A DNA stretch of 59,680 nt, taken from assembly GCA_937934135.1 (NCBI GenBank), contig CALHAW010000011.1, forward strand, positions 1 through 59,680, read 5' to 3'. A program made the position numbers and the translations under genes. Source of the DNA: an uncultured Alphaproteobacteria bacterium. GTDB taxonomy: Bacteria; Pseudomonadota; Alphaproteobacteria; Micavibrionales; Micavibrionaceae. This document shows, piece by piece, positions 54,606-59,680 of the stretch. The notes under the pieces are model-generated. The model ran no database searches. It was not told where the DNA came from and was given only the letters and a program-made list of their open reading frames with translations. Each line of letters starts with the position of its first letter. The first letter of the stretch is position 1.

Positions 54606-55505
54606 GTGTTAAAATCTTTATCTGGCGTTTTTATTGGGGCGGTTTTATTCGCAGCATCACCTGCATCATCTAGTGATAAGGGGTCGATTAACAGATCTGC
54701 GGTAAAAAATATAACCACTTCATCAATTTTGGAAAATGCCAAGCGTAAGGCGTTTTTTAAAAACAATGTTAGTTATTTAAAGGCAAATCAAGAGGAAATT
54801 AATTTAGTCGATAAGCATGTGATTTTTGCAGTGGATGCATCTGATTCGATCGATTATGCGGAGAATCCAAAGCTCGTAAAGGGTGTGGCGCAGGCAGTGT
54901 TAGATCAAACAATGAATTATAATAACTGTTATGCCATGACGGTTATTCGGTTTTCGGATAGAGTTGATATTAGTCCTACTTATGTTTTTTGCTCGATGGT
55001 GGGCGCGCAGGCATTTGTTGCGGACACGTTATTAGATAAGGGACTTCCTTTTAATCGTGCCTTAGGTGTGTCCACTGATATCACATCGGCTATTATGGCT
55101 GCGGGATATGTGTGGGATGGTGAAGGAAAGGATCTAAATTTTGTTTCAAATAACAAGGATTTTATCACGATAGGGGATGGGCCAGATAATGTAAAAAACA
55201 TGGATAAGCAGCCACAATATAGCTATACTACCTTAGATCTTGCAAAACGTTATGGTGCAACGAGCCACGCAGTTGCTATCATGCCTAGCAAGAATGAATA
55301 TAATGGCGATCTTATTAAAAGAAATACTGTTGATTATTATCAGAAGAATTTAATTACACCTCAAAATAGTAATATTAAATATTTTAATCAAGCCGTGCAT
55401 GGTAAGTTTCCGTTGAGTGTGCGTGCTGGGTTTTATACAGAAGCAGAGAATTTTACTGGTGTTTCTGGGGCGGTAAGGCAAGTTTTACGCCATGTGATTA
55501 ACTGA
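54606..55505 (+). CDS. DUF1194 von Willebrand factor A-like exported protein
   Basis: The start is GTG 54606, six bases after a GGGGAG box, giving 299 residues with a signal peptide cleaved near ASPASS. From residue 75 a von Willebrand-like domain begins (VIFAVDASDSIDYAENPKLV), with the metal-site motif DASDS. A conserved STDITSAIMAAGYVWD and FITIGDGPDNVKN follow. DUF1194 proteins are exported and of unknown function. It is the last protein gene before the rRNA operon. Confidence 0.82.
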   Translation: MLKSLSGVFIGAVLFAASPASSSDKGSINRSAVKNITTSSILENAKRKAFFKNNVSYLKANQEEINLVDKHVIFAVDASDSIDYAENPKLVKGVAQAVLDQTMNYNNCYAMTVIRFSDRVDISPTYVFCSMVGAQAFVADTLLDKGLPFNRALGVSTDITSAIMAAGYVWDGEGKDLNFVSNNKDFITIGDGPDNVKNMDKQPQYSYTTLDLAKRYGATSHAVAIMPSKNEYNGDLIKRNTVDYYQKNLITPQNSNIKYFNQAVHGKFPLSVRAGFYTEAENFTGVSGAVRQVLRHVIN

Positions 55506-55693
55506 TAGAGCGTTGACTCTATGTAGAATGGCCCCTTTTAAAAGTTTTGCACTTTGAATTTTCTGTAAAAGCCAAAGAACGAAATCTGGCTTGTGAAGCC
55601 CTTATTCTCTATGATTTTTTGTTAAAGAAGGATCTGCCCAAAGTGGCGATGTGAAATAAATCAAAAAAAGTTGAAGAAAAGTTAAAAAAAGGG

Positions 55694-55721
55694 TTTACAC
55701 GGCAATCCCTTTAAGTATATA
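55694..55721 (+). promoter_or_regulatory. rRNA promoter P1
   Basis: TTTACA (55694-55699), 16 bp and TATATA (55716-55721), with A-rich DNA upstream resembling an UP element. A TATAAC at 55718 with 18-bp spacing is an alternative -10. The predicted start is near 55728. Confidence 0.55.
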
Positions 55722-55732
55722 ACCCCTTTCAC

Positions 55733-55781
55733 AAGCGCAGACCAAGTCGTTACTTGTTAACAAATTGGGACGCGCTTTTTT
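55733..55781 (+). terminator. Terminator-like hairpin in the rRNA leader (possible attenuator)
   Basis: AAGCGC (55733) pairs with GCGCTT (55772), strengthened by ACCAA/TTGGG inside, and a run of six T follows. It lies directly after the P1 start, so P1 transcripts could stop here unless antitermination acts, or they form a short RNA. Confidence 0.5.
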
Positions 55782-55879
55782 ATGTGAGGCTTTAAAAAAA
55801 AGCCGTCATGCCGGTAAACGGGAGGGCGCTGTTTTTATTTAATCATATAAATTATTTCGGGATTTATCGTGAAATAAGC

Positions 55880-55908
55880 TTGACTGTTTAAGTAGGATTT
55901 AATATATT
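55880..55908 (+). promoter_or_regulatory. rRNA promoter P2
   Basis: TTGACT (55880-55885), exactly 17 bp and TATATT (55903-55908) form a strong sigma-70 promoter. Transcripts would start near 55915, after the P1 hairpin and before the processing stem. Confidence 0.7.
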
Positions 55909-56300
55909 CCGACTCGATCAATTAAGTATTGAATATTTGTGTGCGGCTCGGATGCCGTTTTTGTTGTCCGAGGTTGTATGCGCGGTTCTTGAACATCGTG
56001 AAATGGAAAAAGAGATACACAGGCAGCAGAGCATGTGATCGTACTTCGGTATGGTTATAATGTTGAGCGCATTTAAAAAGTTAACCTACGAGGTTAACAA
56101 AATTTATGACCTGCATGTTTTGTGTATCAACTAACTTACAAGTTACGTGACATAGGTATTTGGATTTCGGTTCAAATATGTATGAAACAAAATAAGCAGG
56201 TCCTTGCACTTCTCAAATCATTTGAAGTGTCCAAGGATGCTTCAATTTCTTTTATGTTCTACGGAACATGAAAAACAAAAAGTGATTTGAGTTTGAGATC

Positions 56301-57791
<1,491 letters not shown>

Positions 57792-57911
57792 GTTGTTTGG
57801 CATTTGAGAAGTTTACTTCTTCAAACCTGCTGTCGGTGTATCTCTTTTTTCTACATAGGAACTAAAAATAATCTGGAAAGCTAAGCAATTAGTTCTCCGC
57901 TATTTTAAGGA

Positions 57912-57988
57912 GGGCTTGTAGCTCAGCTGGTTAGAGCGCACCGTTGATAACGGTGAGGTCGCAAGTTCAAGTCTTGCCAGGCCCACCA
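57912..57988 (+). tRNA. tRNA-Ile (anticodon GAT)
   Basis: Acceptor GGGCTTG pairs with CAGGCCC. The anticodon loop is TTGATAA with anticodon GAT, and the CCA is encoded. It lies in the 16S-23S spacer, 127 bases after the 16S end, in the usual position. Confidence 0.97.
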
Positions 57989-57996
57989 TTTTATAT

Positions 57997-58072
57997 GGGG
58001 CTGTAGCTCAATTGGGAGAGCGCCTGCTTTGCAAGCAGGAGGTCGTCGGTTCGATCCCGTCCAGCTCCACCA
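57997..58072 (+). tRNA. tRNA-Ala (anticodon TGC)
   Basis: Acceptor GGGGCTG pairs with CAGCTCC and includes the G3-U70 identity pair. The anticodon loop is TTTGCAA with anticodon TGC, and the CCA is encoded. Its acceptor stem is identical to that of the tmRNA at 25.6 kb, as expected for two substrates of alanyl-tRNA synthetase. Confidence 0.97.
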
Positions 58073-58553
58073 TTTACTTTACATGTCGTGGTTGATTATT
58101 TTTTGATTGGTTTTCTTTAAGTTATCTTTCGAGATGATTTAAAGAAGATTTAATCTTCGGTTCTTGTACATCGTGAATAGGTTTGAAATGAAGTTTATAG
58201 AAAGAAATTTTCAACTAAAAAGATTTTTAGTTAATTAATATAACGACAAACTTGGCTAAGGGGTCACCTTTAGCCATTTTAATAAAGTCTTTGAAAAGTC
58301 TAACTTTAAGCTGAGTTGTCGTATTGTCTATCCTTAGTGATTGACCCTCCCGCTTGCGGGTATGGTCTTTTAACAATGACAGTACGACGTTAATAAAATA
58401 ATCAAACATTACGTACGCCTTATCGACTCTGCCGAGTTATAGATAAGGACGCATAAATTGTTTCGTTTATGGGATTGTTAATTATACAAACGGCAATCAA
58501 ATTTACGATTTAAGCGATTTTTGTGGCAGATTTAATTCTGCGCGTGGTTTGAA
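58073..58553 (+). other. tRNA-Ala to 23S spacer
   Basis: No gene is seen. The spacer holds a second boxA-like motif (GGTTCTTGTACATCGTGAA, near 58155), a hairpin GGCTAA/TTAGCC (about 58253-58275) and two overlapping long-range pairings. These are ACGACAA (58241) with TTGTCGT (58314), and GTCGTATTGTC (58317) with GACAGTACGAC (58378). Hairpin repeat copy 3 lies inside the second pairing. Confidence 0.65.
58342..58371 (+). repeat. Hairpin repeat copy 3 (16S-23S spacer)
   Basis: The CTTG-capped CCCG/CGGG stem of the RNase P inserts recurs with flanking CTCCCGCTTGCGGGT. Here the outer stem is GACC/GGTC and a TTTT run follows. The outer pairs differ from copies 1 and 2 but still pair, suggesting the fold is kept. 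Confidence 0.75.

Positions 58554-59680
<1,127 letters not shown>

Larger units (their letters stand above)
55506..56300 (+). other. rRNA operon upstream region and leader
   Basis: No protein gene is seen. The stretch holds an A-rich upstream element (55660-55692), promoter P1, a terminator-like hairpin (55733-55781), a small hairpin GGCTTT/AAAGCC (about 55788-55804) and promoter P2. Further on are a boxA-like motif near 55984, the 5' half of the 16S processing stem (56007-56029), and three leader hairpins (about 56081-56099, 56213-56246, 56257-56272). Confidence 0.75.

Overview
The window is a chromosomal segment of an alphaproteobacterium with fairly low GC content. Evidence for this includes a circularly permuted (two-piece) tmRNA gene, an alphaproteobacterial-type SspB, GapR, COQ9 and DUF1489 proteins, a hemC-hemD-mitofilin-like-hemY cluster, and an rRNA operon ordered 16S-tRNA-Ile-tRNA-Ala-23S. 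The chromosomal type IVb pilus locus, the many envelope genes and the orphan DotI/IcmL-like gene fit the Micavibrio-like or Rhodospirillales-related groups, but that placement is inference. I see no insertion sequence, prophage, CRISPR array or integrase.

Layout. 0-2.3 kb (minus strand): dprA, plsY and a single-domain prepilin peptidase. 2.4-12.5 kb (plus strand): a compact operon for a type IVb (R64/TCP-like) pilus or secretion machine. It encodes a receiver-only response regulator, a lipoprotein secretin, a periplasmic protein with Ig-like (HYDIN-type) repeats and a PilP/GspC-like tail, the assembly ATPase, the inner-membrane platform, two further membrane-anchored proteins and two pilin-like proteins. 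A hybrid histidine kinase converges on it at 12.5-14.8 kb. 14.9-24.5 kb: housekeeping metabolism (asd, sdhCDAB, nadA-nadC, msrA, an MFS exporter, an AmpD-like amidase). 24.5-30.1 kb: RNase P RNA, tmRNA, a lipoprotein, sspB, a hydrolase, an ABC ATPase, a CBS protein and tRNA-Arg(CCG). 30.1-38.2 kb: LysE and EamA exporters, an ADCK/UbiB-like kinase divergent from COQ9, a DotI/IcmL-like gene, gapR, gpsA and tsaD. 38.3-43.2 kb: hemC, hemD, a Mic60-like protein and hemY. 43.4-45.8 kb: rhomboid protease and two unknown genes. 45.8-53.9 kb: an exopolysaccharide locus (TauE/SafE permease, ligase/polymerase, three glycosyltransferases, Wzz-like and Wza-like proteins). 54-55.5 kb: DUF1489 and a DUF1194 (von Willebrand-like) protein. 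55.7 kb to the end: rRNA operon with tandem promoters; the 23S gene runs off the window.

How the parts connect. The prepilin peptidase, the pilus operon and possibly the two signalling proteins would form one surface-appendage module, with a good promoter and an inverted repeat between the divergent genes. tmRNA and SspB, which tag stalled products and deliver them to ClpXP, lie about 1 kb apart, and the encoded tag has an unusual internal duplication. The least explained signal is a small hairpin element ending in a T-run. It occurs twice inside RNase P RNA and once in the 16S-23S spacer, so all three visible copies are inside stable-RNA transcripts.
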